DNA from: Rhynchospora pubera
Taxonomy: Eukaryota; Streptophyta; Magnoliopsida; Poales; Cyperaceae
DNA length: 64,000 nucleotides
Reading direction: 5' to 3'
NCBI GenBank assembly: GCA_028095005.1
Contig: CM051460.1
Span: forward strand, 68,797,676-68,861,675
The stretch's first letter is position 1. Each line of letters opens with the position of its first letter. Below are positions 1 through 12,003 of the stretch, piece by piece. The position numbers and the translations under genes are program-made. The notes below the pieces were generated by a model. That model saw nothing but the letters and a program-made list of their open reading frames with translations. It was not told the DNA's origin and made no database searches.

Positions 1-240
1 CCCCTACTGTTAATTACCTCGTAGTTGCCTACGAGAACCTCTGATTAAGGGACGTGAAGGGTATTGACGTAATGGGCTAAGAAAAGAGGCTTATGGAGTG
101 CTATTAAGGAGGACTTAATTGATGGTACCAAATCTAATAGACGGGACCCAATTAAGGATCGACAAAAGACTACTAACTTGACTAAAAGAAGGGAATGGAT
201 TTTTAGTTTAGAAGAGGTTTTTGATTGGTGAAAGGGAAGT
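1..240. other. Unassigned sequence left of the tandem repeat
   Basis: No open frame, RNA gene or element end was recognised. The window begins here, so this may be the right part of a larger repeat that includes the tandem array that follows. Confidence 0.4.
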
Positions 241-890
241 CTTCACATGAGGTTATCCATGGTGAACTCTCGGGGCTATGACTGGCCTTCTTTTGAGAGT
301 GCAAAGAGTTTTGCAACCTTCGGGGCCTCTTTGATGGCTACTCGACGAAAGCCGGTTCTTTTACAACCCTAGGGACCATCTTCATCGGTCTTCTTAATAA
401 GAGTTGGTTCTTTAACGACCCTAGGGACCATCTTAATCGGTCTTCTTAATAAGAGTCGGTTCTCGGGACCATCTTAGTCGGTCTTCTTGTGAGAACAAAA
501 GAGAAGTTTTACAACCTTCGGGTCCTCTTTGATGGCTACTCGACGAAAGTTGGTTCTTTTACAACCCTAGGGACCATCTTCATCGGTCTTCTTAATAAGA
601 GTTGGTTCTTTAACGACCCTAGGGACCATCTTCATCGGTCTTCTTAATAAGAGTCGGTTCTCGGGATCATCTTAGTCGATCTTCTTGTGAGAACAACAGC
701 AGTTTTGCAACCTTCGGGTCCTCTTTAATGGCTACTCGACGAAAGTTGGTTCTTTTGCAACCCTAGGGACCATCTTCATCGGTCTTCTTAATAAGAGTTG
801 GTTCTTTAACGACCCTAGGGACCATCTTCATCGGTCTTCTTAATAAGAGTCGGTTCTCGGGATCATCTTAGTCGATCTTCTTGTGAGAAA
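241..890. repeat. Tandem repeat, period about 197 bp, about 3 copies
   Basis: The phrase CAACCTTCGGG..CCTCTTT..ATGGCTACTCGACGAAAG recurs at about 311, 509 and 705, giving a period of 196-198 bp. Each unit contains two or three sub-repeats of about 60 bp with the core CCCTAGGGACCATCTTCATC followed by GGTCTTCTTAATAAGAGT. The array ends near 890 at TTGTGAGAA. The composition is richer in GC than the flanks. It could be a local minisatellite or the tandem section of a retroelement whose ends are outside or unrecognised. No coding frame runs through it. Confidence 0.85.
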
Positions 891-2547
891 ATTATGATAA
901 TTCATCATAATTCTCAAGGAATTTTTGGGTAAATTTTGAGGACTTTTGAAGTTTGTTTGGTATTTTTGGTAATTTGATTTTGAGTTTTGGCTGTTTGACT
1001 TCTGGCTTTCGCAATTTGGTTTTGTCTTGAAGTTGTATTTTGTACATTTGGTTTTCAGGGCTTAATTTTTAGGGTCAACACCCATACCATTTTATCTTTA
1101 TTTATGGCTCTGCATCTTATATATTATTATATATTGAAATGTATGGTTTTCTCTAATTATTGTTATATATTGAACATAATGGGATATAATACACAAGGGA
1201 TTGAGGGGGTGTGTGTGTGTTCTAGTTTTGGGAAGACCAAAGTTATCGGAATAATTTTTATTGGATTCTTAAAATTAAGGCCTAATCCAATATTCTGATT
1301 CGAGATTGAAATTAAACTGGATGAAATTCGGCCCACCGGTAACTGGGCAGCCACTGACTAGTTTATCCAAAAAAGAACAATTGGGCCTATGGACCTTTTG
1401 TCCTGATTCTTCAACTTTGTTAATTTGAATATAATTTATGAAATAAGAATCTGAATATCTGATGTTTCACATTAATTCCGTGGAAAATATATTTTCTGCT
1501 TCGTGGAATATGCATGGAGACTTGAATTCTAGTTTCTTTTCTCCTTTGTAAACATAACAACATTCCACAAATTAAAAATGGAAATCCGCTCACTGAGACA
1601 TGCAATCATGATACATCTATACGTGTTTGTATCATACTACATTATAATTGGAGTATTTCAAACCCTCTAATTTGAAAATATCACAATGAATGGGTAGATC
1701 AACTGATTAAGAAATTAAGAATGGAAGGCGAAGCATCAATTTTTTGAAAATAATATATTTGTATATATTTTTTGAGTATCGATACATATAATGCAACGAC
1801 ACAGAGGAAAATCACAGTTCCGGTAGTTGCTGACATGGAACCAGCAAATTTGCAATATATAATATATAGAATTTGACCAGTGAATAATTGATTATGCAAC
1901 GCAAGTTGCACGTTTTAATAGTTAAATAATATAATTAATTACTGACAGCAATTAATAAATTTCTACGGAGACAGTTGAACTTACGAGCCATACGGCCATA
2001 CCTCTATTTAATAACTTCTTTATAATTGGCCCCCTCATACACCTAAGGAGCTTATATTTTTGTCAGAAAAGAATTTTTCTAATATATTTATATTAAAAAA
2101 AATTGTTAACAACCTGTTCCAACTTCCAAGTCAACTGCTTATGAAAGGTACTGAAAATTTGTAATCAAATATGTGTCAATCGTTGTCCATATATAAATAA
2201 TTTTGTCTCATAAAACAAACTATTGTAGGCTAAAATTAACTTAATTTTAGCAATAATTAGTACCAGACTACCAGCAATCGACAACTTAATTTGATTATGA
2301 TGTCAAAATTTGATTAACAGAAATAAGTTCAGAATAAAGTCAACTTACGGGGACGTAAAGTAACCCTAATCAACAAGTCACAGGTAACTTATTGTTAGAA
2401 CTTAGAAGTTAGAACAGTAATATTTATTTTATCCTTCATCTCTATCCTCTCAAATCCCTATAGGTAGCAAGTCAACAACTGATCAGTTGACACTTGAAAG
2501 AGAGACCCTACTCAAATTAATACCGCCTATAATGATCATATCTCTTC
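891..2547. other. Intergenic region upstream of the carboxylesterase, with a MITE fragment
   Basis: AT-rich DNA with only short open frames. At about 1639-1690 a degenerate piece (ATAATTGGAGTATTTCA, then CCTCTAATTTGAAAATATCA) matches the middle of the foldback elements at 14573 and 15378, so this is probably an old fragment of the same family. Nothing else is supported before the TATA box at 2548. Confidence 0.5.
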
Positions 2548-2556
2548 TATAAAAAG
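2548..2556 (+). promoter_or_regulatory. Probable TATA box of the carboxylesterase gene
   Basis: TATAAAAAG lies 54 bp upstream of the ATG at 2602. A transcription start about 30 bp downstream would fall near 2580, after the ATG at 2575. This supports translation from the second ATG. Confidence 0.6.
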
Positions 2557-2601
2557 ACTTCTCTAATTGAGAACTTGCATTGTACAAAAATCATAAAATC
2601 C

Positions 2602-3642
2602 ATGGCCTCTCTGGAAGCAAATCCGATTATTCCAAACAGAACCATAGTTGAGGAGGTTCCTGGGTGGCTCATATTATACAGTGACGGCACAGTTGAGAGG
2701 TCAGGCCCTCCCGAAGCAGGACCCCTCTTAAATCCTGTTGCTCCATACGATGAACCCCGGAACGGCATCACGGTACATGACCTAACCACTGATCCTCCTA
2801 TCCGTGTGTATCTTCCTGAAGGGACAACCAGCCCAGGTCAACGCCTCCCCATACTTCTTCATTTCCATGGTGGTGGCTTCTGTCTGTCACACCCTTCTTG
2901 GCTCTTATATCATGATTTTTATGCCAAAGTAGCAACTACTCTAAAAGTCGCTGCAGTACTTTCTCCTGTCTATCCACTTGCCCCAGAGCACCGGCTCCCA
3001 GCAGCCATTGACTCAGTCTTCTCGGCACTCCTCTGGCTTCGTTCAGTGGGCACTGGTGAAGTGAAGCAGATGCCAGTGGTTGAACGGTTACGTGAAACCA
3101 TTGACTTCTCCCGTGTTTTCCTTATTGGAGATAGTGCAGGCGGTAACCTCGTGCATGAAGTTTGTGCCCGAGCAGGGTCAGTCGGGCCCAGGCTGTTACA
3201 CCCAGTACGAGTTGCTGGAGGCATCCTGCTAAACCCAGGATTTGCGAGGTCTAAGCGAAGCCGATCAGAATTGGAGAACCCTGAAAGCCCTTTCCTAAAT
3301 TTGGAGATGATAGACAAACTGCTTACCTTGGCAGTGCCTGCTGGTGCAACAAAGGACCACCCGTATGTGTGTCCCATGGGGAAAGATGCACCGGCAATAG
3401 AGGGACTTAAGATGCCTCCACTTCTGTTGGTAGTAGGAGACAAGGATTTGTTGAGGGACCCGCAATTGGAATACTATGAGGCGATGAAGAAGGCAGGAAA
3501 AGAGGTGGAATTGTTAATGAGCCACGACATGAGTCATATTTTCTATCTTAACAAATTTGCTGTTGAGGGAGATCCAGTTACAGGAGAACGGACAAAAGAG
3601 CTGGTTCAAAAAATCAAGATGTTTGTTGAATCTGATCAGTAG
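2602..3642 (+). CDS. Class I plant carboxylesterase (alpha/beta hydrolase), CXE15-like
   Basis: Intronless frame of 346 residues from the ATG at 2602. An in-frame ATG at 2575 adds nine residues but lies at or before the expected transcript start. The sequence shows the GID1/HSL-type carboxylesterase marks: the oxyanion-hole HGGG (about residue 90, context HFHGGGF), the nucleophile motif GDSAGGN (about residue 180), an acid in VVGDKDLLRD (about 285) and the catalytic His in MSHIFYLN. The length fits the family (about 310-350). No signal peptide is visible, so a cytosolic enzyme is likely. Known family members hydrolyse short-chain esters of xenobiotics or specialised metabolites, and gibberellin receptors are related. 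The natural substrate cannot be read from the sequence. Residue matches recalled for plant probable carboxylesterase 15 are the closest I know. A broken partial copy follows at 4381. Confidence 0.9.
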   Translation: MASLEANPIIPNRTIVEEVPGWLILYSDGTVERSGPPEAGPLLNPVAPYDEPRNGITVHDLTTDPPIRVYLPEGTTSPGQRLPILLHFHGGGFCLSHPSWLLYHDFYAKVATTLKVAAVLSPVYPLAPEHRLPAAIDSVFSALLWLRSVGTGEVKQMPVVERLRETIDFSRVFLIGDSAGGNLVHEVCARAGSVGPRLLHPVRVAGGILLNPGFARSKRSRSELENPESPFLNLEMIDKLLTLAVPAGATKDHPYVCPMGKDAPAIEGLKMPPLLLVVGDKDLLRDPQLEYYEAMKKAGKEVELLMSHDMSHIFYLNKFAVEGDPVTGERTKELVQKIKMFVESDQ

Positions 3643-3860
3643 CCACTTTTAATTCGGACTATATCAGAAAATCAGGTGGACATTCGAACAGGGTGTTGCT
3701 GTTGCATACATACATATGTTTATTTTTATATAAGATTGTGTGTTAAATCAAATGTTGTAAATTTGTTTGTGTTCATTTTTTCAATTTCAGTTGGGGTTGC
3801 ATATACTTTAAAAATTGACATCAATTCAATAAGTTTTCGTCCTAATAAAGTAATAATGTT
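3643..3860 (+). other. 3' UTR region of the carboxylesterase
   Basis: Sequence after the TAG at 3640-3642. AATAAAG at about 3844 is a plausible poly(A) signal. No second frame is supported, and a 74-codon open frame here looks like chance. Confidence 0.4.
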
Positions 3861-4380
3861 GCGCAATTGCAACTCCTTTGGTGCAGGCTGGCTAACCTGA
3901 AGCAGTATTTCTTCTTTGTTTTCTGGTTTCTCTACAATGTTGTAGGATTTCTTCTTCTTTAATTATTCGATCCTATGGACATTTACATTTGAGACAGTAG
4001 ATATATTGTATTTCACACTATATATAGCAAATATAATGTTGATAAACCACAAAGTATCTCTTGGACAGACGTGAAAAATTGTTGAGACGTTACAGGCTTA
4101 CAGCTTTGACTAGGAATGACAAAATTTATGAATATTTCTATCTTTGGTTGGTAATGTTAACTAAATCGAGGTAATTAATCAGAATTCCATAATTTCTTCG
4201 TTGGAAAAGATAATATGGTAATCTATTCTACATAACTTTAATTTCACTAATGGAAATTAAATACATAAGTATTATTAAAGCTACTAATTACGAATGGATG
4301 CAAACACAATGATATAGATGCCGCCTATTTAATTAGCATCTCGTTTAATTATATATGATGCATTAGTTCTATAATGCTTA
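3861..4380. other. Intergenic spacer between carboxylesterase and its pseudogene
   Basis: AT-rich and without a recognisable element or coding segment. It may hold the decayed upstream part of the duplicated carboxylesterase, but no match was visible by eye. Confidence 0.35.
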
Positions 4381-4703
4381 GTTGGAAGTACCTGCTGGTG
4401 TCAAGAAGGACCAGCCGTTCAGCCGTTCAAGTGTTTCATGGAGAAAGATTCGTCGGAAATGGAGGAGCATAAGATGCTGCCACTTCTGGTGGTGGTAGAG
4501 GACCAGGATTTGTTGAGGAACTCCGAATTGGAGTACTTTGAAGCAATGAAGAAAGCATGAAAAGAGGTGGAATAGTTAGTGAGCCGTGGCATGGGGCATC
4601 GTTGCTATCTTAACGAGTTCACCTTCGAAGTGGATCCAGGTACCTCTGAATGGACCAAGGAGCATGTTGGAAAAATGAAGATATTTGTTGAATCTCATCA
4701 GAT
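4381..4703 (+). pseudogene. 3'-terminal carboxylesterase pseudogene fragment
   Basis: This stretch aligns with the last third of the carboxylesterase CDS (about 3328-3642). The shared order is the VPAG segment, the MPPLLLVVGD segment, DLLR, LEYYEAMKKA, KEVE, the region of the catalytic His, LNKF, and the end at VESDQ. It carries frame-destroying changes: stops directly after the AMKKA and KEVE equivalents, a shifted PYVCPMG region, and the catalytic MSH segment read as GMGHRC. The HGGG and GDSAGG parts are absent. It is therefore the remnant of a tandem duplication about 1.05 kb downstream of the live gene. Confidence 0.88.
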
Positions 4704-6612
4704 AATTTTATTCTGATTATACTAGAGGATCAAGTGGTGGCTGTATTAGCAGGGGTGATGCATACATAAATTTAAATTATATAATATCTTATGTGAAACT
4801 CATGTAATGAACTGCTATGTGTGCATTTTTTCCACCTAGCTCGGTCGTGGCTTGTATCAGAAGTTCAGAACTGGTTACTAGTCCTCCCTTGTTATCAGTG
4901 CTGTGACAATATAAAAGAGAAACACAATTGAGTGCTTGAAATTTCACAAATATTGGATAAGTTCCTACTGATATGTCATTTTGAGACAGAAAGTCAATTT
5001 AGTTTATCATTAGTAGATGCTCGTAATTTTTTAACAAAAGAGAAAACAAAAGGATATCAGTAATTTCGGTTTTCGGTCTCAAAATGGTTGGGGGTTAGGT
5101 TAGGCCAGAGTAATGGGCCAATTTTGGGCCATAATCGGTCGAAAGTTACAACTGGGCCATTGTATTATATTCGTTATTCTACAAATCATAAAATATTATT
5201 TAATTGGAGACGATATAATATATATTACTAGTAAGCTTATTGATGTCATAAGGAATAAGACATTATAATTTAAATAAAAAATAATAAAATTTTAAAAAAC
5301 CCTTCTTGATAGGTTACAAATAGTGTACTACAATTTGGTGTGTTTGAAAAGCTAACTTGTTATTAACGGAATGATTTAATTAAAATATTGACAACTGAAC
5401 AATAATTCAAATATTGTAAAATATTATTGTAATATATATTTTTATATTGCGATACCTCTTCTTTTTATTAGTTATTATAGTAGTCATATATAGATTAATA
5501 GATATGATTGTGAGTATATATTATTCCAATTTACTAATTAACTTGTCTGAAAGCATGGCGCACATGCCACCTAGTAAAGTTTCAGGTTTGTGATGACACT
5601 GGGTGAATAGTTCTCAGGATATAATCTTTGTTATTATTCAATATTTCCAATTAATGCCGCCACATGGGAATAACTATCCAACTGTGCAGTCTCAATTCTT
5701 CCCCAATTTAAACCTGTTGACAATCTAAAAGAGAAACTTTGAGTGTCATTATTGGTTCTCGAATGAGCTGTATGTTTATTTTACCAAATATCCATCCACA
5801 AAAAATAAGATAAAAAAAAAACCTGTCCATTATAAATTTATAATTAAGATCTTTATTCTCCACTCATAAATTTTTAGCACCTTTATGTAAAAGGTAAATG
5901 TATGAACAAACTACATGCAATTACAAAGCAAAGAAAATAAATATAAAATTTGCCGCAATTCTAGCGGAAATTATGATCTTTGCAATTGTTTACTGTTTTC
6001 TCTCTATTTATCTATTTCTGGGCTCTTGAAATCCGCACCAGACAGTTTAATATTTTAATACAATTTCTGACACGGGTATGCTTTTTTTCCTACTAAAATA
6101 TTGAAGGAAAAATATAATATAATTCTATAATGTCAAAATAACTTTGTTGAGAATTTCGCATAGAAGTAAGCAATGATGCCAATTTAATATTTTATTATTA
6201 ATAAAAGCAGATTATCTAACTTACGCACTTTATTAAAATATAATACAGTTGCACACCGACTTATAAGGGACCGTAAGACTTAGGAAAGAAGAAATAGTAA
6301 GCAATATAATATAAAAATGAAAATATGCAGTCTATTACCTCAGTGCATTCCGCTTCCGCACTGAGCTGTAATGCTGTATCAAATTAAGATATAAACAGCT
6401 AATTACCTCAGACTCAGAGCGTCCCACGTTAATCTGACTCACCTTTTTTCCTCCTTTTTTTCTGACCTCTGTGGCTCTGTACGCCTTTACAAATTTACAA
6501 TGCATAAACCTTTGTTGATTTACATAATGGTCCCGTCATTTATTTAATTTTACATCATTTACATAAAAATAACCATCAACCGATTTGTCATTCTTTCTTT
6601 CTACGAGGAGTA
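4704..6612. other. Intergenic, nothing recognised
   Basis: Very AT-rich sequence without a supported gene, RNA or bounded element. Polypurine and poly(A) runs around 5810 look like simple sequence. Confidence 0.4.
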
Positions 6613-6620
6613 GATTTAAA

Positions 6621-6764
6621 CAGTGTTTTCAATACCTACCGGTTACCGTCCGTAATATTAGATTTAAACAGTGATCAAAATGGCGGTATTCGATGTTGTA
6701 AGAGAAAATATCGAATATCGATCACCAGGCCGGTAAAAATGCCGGCATGATATTGTAAACACTG
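6621..6764. mobile_element. hAT-type MITE, 144 bp, 8-bp TSD GATTTAAA
   Basis: The element begins CAGTGTTTTCAATACC and ends GATATTGTAAACACTG, imperfect inverted termini of about 16 bp. It is flanked on both sides by GATTTAAA (6613-6620 and 6765-6772), a perfect 8-bp target-site duplication as made by hAT transposases. The start word GATTTAAACAGTG occurs again inside at about 6661, which may reflect a small internal duplication. It has no coding capacity. Confidence 0.85.
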
Positions 6765-6772
6765 GATTTAAA

Positions 6773-7610
6773 ATAAAACGAGGGGGAAGTAGTTCCTTGT
6801 AAATGTAAACGCTACATGCATTAATACCCTTTTTATTGCATAAACACCCTTTTTGTTAAGTTTACCATTCAATATTTATTTTTCGCACTCACCGCTAATT
6901 TCTGGGAAATTGCGATACAACGACCACATTACGCTTTAAAAATATTAACATTATTTATGTACTAACAGTACTTGACCTAGCCCCCGTGAGTCGGATGTAT
7001 ATTATCATTAGAAATATACATCTAAATTGTTTTGCTAAAGTTTTCCTAATTCAGTCAAATGTTTTAGGCGTTTATAAGTAGACCCATCTTAACTGCTTTC
7101 TAATAAAATTATCAGGGAGTTTAATTTTTCTTCCTGTCACTCAAAATTATCATTCATTATCAAAAGATTAGTGCTAACTTAACGATAACAACTTTGGATT
7201 CTTCTCAAAAGTTTGCAGTCGTTTTTTTATAATCGATAAATAGAGGTTCCAATTTTCTCTTGACCCATGACCCATCCAATCCAATTCGATTTGATTGATC
7301 TCATAATTAAATGCAGAAATGATAACCGAATTCTACAATTTTGCAATTGCTTAAACAAAGTAAACATATAAAATCGATAAAGTGAACATTTAAATAATCA
7401 AAATTAACAATTATAAACAAATAAGTTTAATATGCATATAAAAATTTGAACAACAATACTAAAAATAAGATCTAACTCATAAATTCAATAAAATGAACAT
7501 ATAGAAGTAGAATGATAGATTCTCCAACCTACACAATCCGAACTGTTTAAGAAATAGAATGAAATACGCGCCGATTCTTATGTGATTTATTGATATGAGC
7601 TTACTTTGAT
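6773..7610. other. Intergenic, nothing recognised
   Basis: AT-rich DNA without a supported frame or element boundary. Confidence 0.35.
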
Positions 7611-7709
7611 ATAACGTAGTGTGTATATATATATATTCCTTTTTGCCTACGGGCTCTTAAACTTTCAATATATATATAACGTAGTGTGTATATATATATA
7701 TTCCTTTTT
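7611..7709. mobile_element. Short SINE-tail-like insertion with 34-bp direct repeats
   Basis: A 34-bp sequence beginning ATAACGTAGTGTGT is present at 7611-7644 and again, identical, at 7676-7709. Between them lie 31 bp beginning GCCTACGGGCTCTTAAACTT. Nearly the same core, GCCTACGGGCGTTAAACTTT followed by poly(A), sits between 15-bp duplications at 30451-30515. The shared core with different direct repeats suggests 5'-truncated insertion of the 3' end of a retroposon. Confidence 0.55.
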
Positions 7710-9076
7710 CTGAAAAAGTTGTCACAAAACCAGCGACGTCAATTACATATATAGACCTCCGTAGTTATAACAGCATAAAAAATTAATATACTTACATGTA
7801 ACAAATTACAGCACCTTATATATATTTCCAGAAAAATTAGAATTACTGATTTATTCAAACCAACCTTAGCTAGGCAACGAATATATTAGTAACATGTATC
7901 AACTATATATAAATCAACAAAACAGGAATTATATATATAACGAGTCAGAGTCAGACAACTGCATTCAAAACGAGCAAGTAAGATATATATACTTCTTATT
8001 TTAAAAATACAACGGCTGTACCAGTATATATACGGTTTTGTAACTTAACTAAAAGTCAAATTCAAATTATCAAAAGATGTCAATTGTCATACTTTAAATT
8101 AAAGTTCATCCACAACTTGGAAATCAGAGCTGGTGTATAATTTGAAGTTTGAAACTCTTAACTGAATTTGAGTTTTCAAATTTAACCTTTAAATTTGGAT
8201 GGCTTAATTAATTAGTTTTAGTGTGTGTGTGTGAGAGAGTGTGTTTATATAAGGACAAATTAAACTGCAAAGAGGCTTCCTTTTAGTTACAGACATTATA
8301 TATATATCGGAAACTTCACTTAATTTGACAAAGCATTATTATATGTAACTACGCTTGTTCTGGCAAAATTATTGACAAATTAAATTAATGATCAGCATTT
8401 TAATTAGACAGTAAAGATATTGATTTGTAGTTTATGCCTTTGCAATCCTAATTATAAAAAATTAAATTTACAAGGATCTTTGGAAAAGAAATCAAAGCAG
8501 CTATTTAGATGGAAGCAGAATTAAGTGTGTGGCAGCCGAATTAAGTAAATGGTTTAGAATTTAGAGCGTTGCAAATATGGTATGTCTTCTTAATTAAAAT
8601 TAATGATAAAACAATGCTTCCGAAGAGGCGACAAAGTGAAATTAAGATTGGACAAGTCGGTTAGAGACCTTTTCATGATTGCTTTGTCAACAAGTGTTAA
8701 ATTAATACGCAGCCACGTATAAAAGATGAACGAAATGATATGCATCTCCAGCATGATGATCATTGAAATTAAGCAAGCTAGAACTATAATAATTTATACT
8801 ACATATTAAAGCATGCATACCAAGAGATGTAACATGCTAGATTTAGGACGTAAACAAATATTTATGTCGTTCGATTGGTTTGATCTGTGGTTGGATATCA
8901 ATCGTCAGCCAAAACAACACCATTGCTTGGTTTTCCATCTAATATAGAAATAAATTGAATAACACATCTATTTATCGCTGGTAAATTAAGAAATATATTT
9001 TTATTGTCTAACATTGTTTTGTTTCTTTATTTGTCCACATATAAGGACATCTTATGCTAGTTTTCAATGTCTCTAT
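7710..9076. other. Intergenic with small simple repeats
   Basis: Only short (TA)n runs and a (GT)n/(GA)n patch at 8221-8243 are visible. No gene is supported. Confidence 0.4.
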
Positions 9077-11733
9077 CACTACAACAGAAAAGATTTTTAA
9101 CGGCACCATATTTACGGCAGTTTTTTAAAAGACTGTTGTAAAAAAAAGAGGGTGGCATTTTAGTAAATAAGAAGAGATTTATTTATAACGATAGGCGTCG
9201 TAAAAGTGTGCAGAAAATTAGGAAAAAATATTCGCTGATTTGTTACGGCTGTTATTAAAAGAACCGCCGTAAAAAAAAATTGTTTTCCGTCTCTCTCATT
9301 TTTTATTCATTTCTGCCTCATCTCCTTGTTGTGTCCGTCCGCTAGGTTTTGCCTTTGAGATCTAACACAATTTCTCGACTCAGATTCAATGGAGCCGGAT
9401 GTGAGCATCAAGACGTCTCGCCAGATCCGCATGGCCATCTCGGCGGCGCACCTCCGCGAGTACACTTCTCTGATTGCACGCCACAGCCGCATGGACATGG
9501 CCTCCTACACGGTGCAGCACCAGAAATCCCCTTCTCTCACCAGCCCTGGGACTCCGGATCCCTTTTCCACCGGCTGCTCCGCCTCCCCCTAGGAAGACTT
9601 CCGGCGCTGTTGCAAGATCCTCGCCGTCGTCGCCATCTACCATCTATCGCTTCGGCTTCTGCCCTTTTGTCGACTCTGTAGCCGCCAAGTTTGTCTCTGC
9701 GTGCTGCCCGTATGGATCTGCCCTCGCTACCAGGTGATTCGGCTTCTACCTCTCTGATGCTCGGGTGGGCCTCTGCTACTTTAGTCGCCAAGGCTAGTTA
9801 AGATTTGATCTCCTTTATAAACAAAAGTGTTCTTCCCTTTACTTTGTATCTATAATATTTATTGAGATAATCAAAGGTTGGCTTTAAGCACTAGTAGATC
9901 ACGAAATGATAAAGTTATCAAATATTGATGATCTTGTGTACTTCTTTTACAATCCAATAATTACTTGTGTTTTATCATCTTTAGATAAAGCCTAATTTGA
10001 GGCATTTATAAGGGCACTTGACGTGCAAGTGAAAGGAATGAAATTGATGGGAGAGGTCGTCAAAAAAATTGAAAATAAGCAAGATAATGAACTACCAAAA
10101 GACCAATTCAACCATTCTATCACAAGAAACGGTTAGTTCTCAAGTAATATATTTATCTATTATTGCAATTTGCAGCATGAACACTCATCTAATTTAATTT
10201 TGGCTGATATGGTTGTGACTTATTTCTTATTGGTTTGCATGAATCAAGAGCAGTTAGCAATGGATGGGATGCTCAGGTTTGATAAATTTGTACATATTAC
10301 TTTTTGATTTCATGCTCAGCTACTCAAGTGCAGTTAACATGAATGACATAGCAACTCTTGATTATGGTTCCTCTCTCTCATGGAACTGCTTACTACTCAG
10401 GTTGATATGGTTCTAACTGATGCTGCATATTTCATTCAATGTGTCTTGATCTGTTCTGTTGTTAATCTACTGGCAATTGTTATATGCATTAGAGTGATTT
10501 CTTATAGTTTTGTTTGATAACTAGGTAGATCGAGCGGGACAACAGGTTCAAACAAAGAAAGATGAAGTAACAGTGATGGTAATTCATCTTATGGTAACTA
10601 TATTATGTAGTGTTATTAGTTCCGATGGTAATTCATCTGAGTATGAAATTAATTATACTCACTGGGCTCTTGCCCATAACAGTGAAATGTTATTATATTT
10701 GTTTGAACTTTGAAAAGAAATAAAGGGTCTGGATTTTTATAAGAGCTTATGTAGCAATGAAAATTCAAAAAGAACTACGGGCACTTTGGTGACTTTAGGA
10801 TATTTAAACTGTAGGCAAAGGTGAAAACTGTTGAACTTGAGCCTAATTTGGATCCTGGTACATAAGTGAGCTTATTTGGTACATAAATAAACCTTGCAAT
10901 CAGTTATAATACATTAATGAGGTTTAGTCTCTCTCTTCTCGGCAAGAATAAACAAATTAATGAGGTTTAGATTTGGACATGAAAAATTTATGTGTGCTTT
11001 GGTGAAAGGAAAAAATGATATTGCAGCTAGTGGATCTAAAATATTATACAAATTTGCTTTTGTTTAGAATTTTAGCAATATAATGAGTGATTTATCTAAT
11101 GATTCTTGAAGGTTAAAAATTTGATAATTCTCTTTTTTATTTAGGAGAAGATTGGAAAGGGCTTCATGGCGGATGTAATCATGTAATTTTACATCATGTA
11201 ATTTGTGAAAGTCGCGAAGATATTTCTGAGAAGACAATATATAGGTTTAGCATTTTCTTTATGAAAATCATTTTTATTTTCTACAACTTAATGTACGTAG
11301 TTCTAGAAACTTGATTATATATTATTAATTATGTAAATTTGTATGATGAATTTGTGTTTATGAAAATTTGTGTGATGAATCTCTGTTTGGTATGATTATG
11401 GCTAGCTAGCAATAATGGAATTTTATTAATTGGGTATATAGCCACCGGAAATGAAAAAACAATTATATAATTTATATAGTTTATGGCGGTTTTTCTAGAA
11501 ATAGATATAAGTTGGTTTTAACAAATAACAGCCGTAAAAAATAATTATTTACGGCTGCTAAATGTTAAAAGACGCTGTGCAAAATAATAAAATTCCACGC
11601 GCGGCTTCTCAAAATCACGGACATTTACGGCGGTTAATTATTATCTTTAGCGGCCCCCCTCATTTGTAGCACCCATCATCCGGCATAAAAAATATCTAAA
11701 ACACAGCCGTAAAAAATTGAATCTGCCGTAGTG
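9077..11733. mobile_element. Non-autonomous CACTA element, 2657 bp, TSD TAT
   Basis: Left end CACTACAACAGAAAAG and right end CTGCCGTAGTG (inverse CACTACGGCAG). TAT lies on both sides (9074-9076 and 11734-11736), the 3-bp duplication expected for CACTA/En-Spm. Sub-terminal copies of a TTACGGC(A/T/G)GTT word in both orientations occur at 9108-9270 and 11460-11720, as expected for transposase binding sites. No TNP2 or TNPA-like frame is present, so it would depend on a partner. The interior carries a GC-rich, codon-like stretch (9389-9740) and other exon-like pieces, see the next entry. Confidence 0.9.
9389..9592 (+). pseudogene. Possible captured gene fragment inside CACTA element
   Basis: A 67-codon frame starting MEPDVSIKTSRQIR lies in a locally GC-rich block (about 9380-9740) unlike the AT-rich element around it. 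A second exon-like piece at about 9983-10110, with the phrase DVQVKGMKLMGEVVKKIEN, follows an intron-like T-rich stretch. The first frame ends in a low-complexity Pro/Ser run. I do not recognise the protein. Capture of host exons is common in CACTA elements, but a source gene has not been identified here. Confidence 0.35.
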
Positions 11734-11736
11734 TAT

Positions 11737-11951
11737 CTTCCCATTATCCTCATTCCTGACCGATAGTTTTCGCTTTTTATTTTATTGTGAACTGATATAT
11801 GTACAACTATATATATCAATTATGACTATATATATATATATATATAGCCATTCTTGGTCCTATCTTCAATCAATATATATTGGCCACCAAACCGTGAAAA
11901 CTATAGTAAAATAATTTCAATATTGAACTGAATTACACAGCTACATTACTT

Positions 11952-12003
<52 letters not shown>

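Noticed and set aside
241..890. CRISPR-like array
   Set aside because: The repeats are long, adjacent and nested without unique spacers, and the host is a plant.
2575..2601. Upstream ATG of the carboxylesterase
   Set aside because: It lies only about 20-27 bp after the TATA box, probably at or before the transcript start. The added residues (MHCTKIIKS) do not look like the family's N-terminus.
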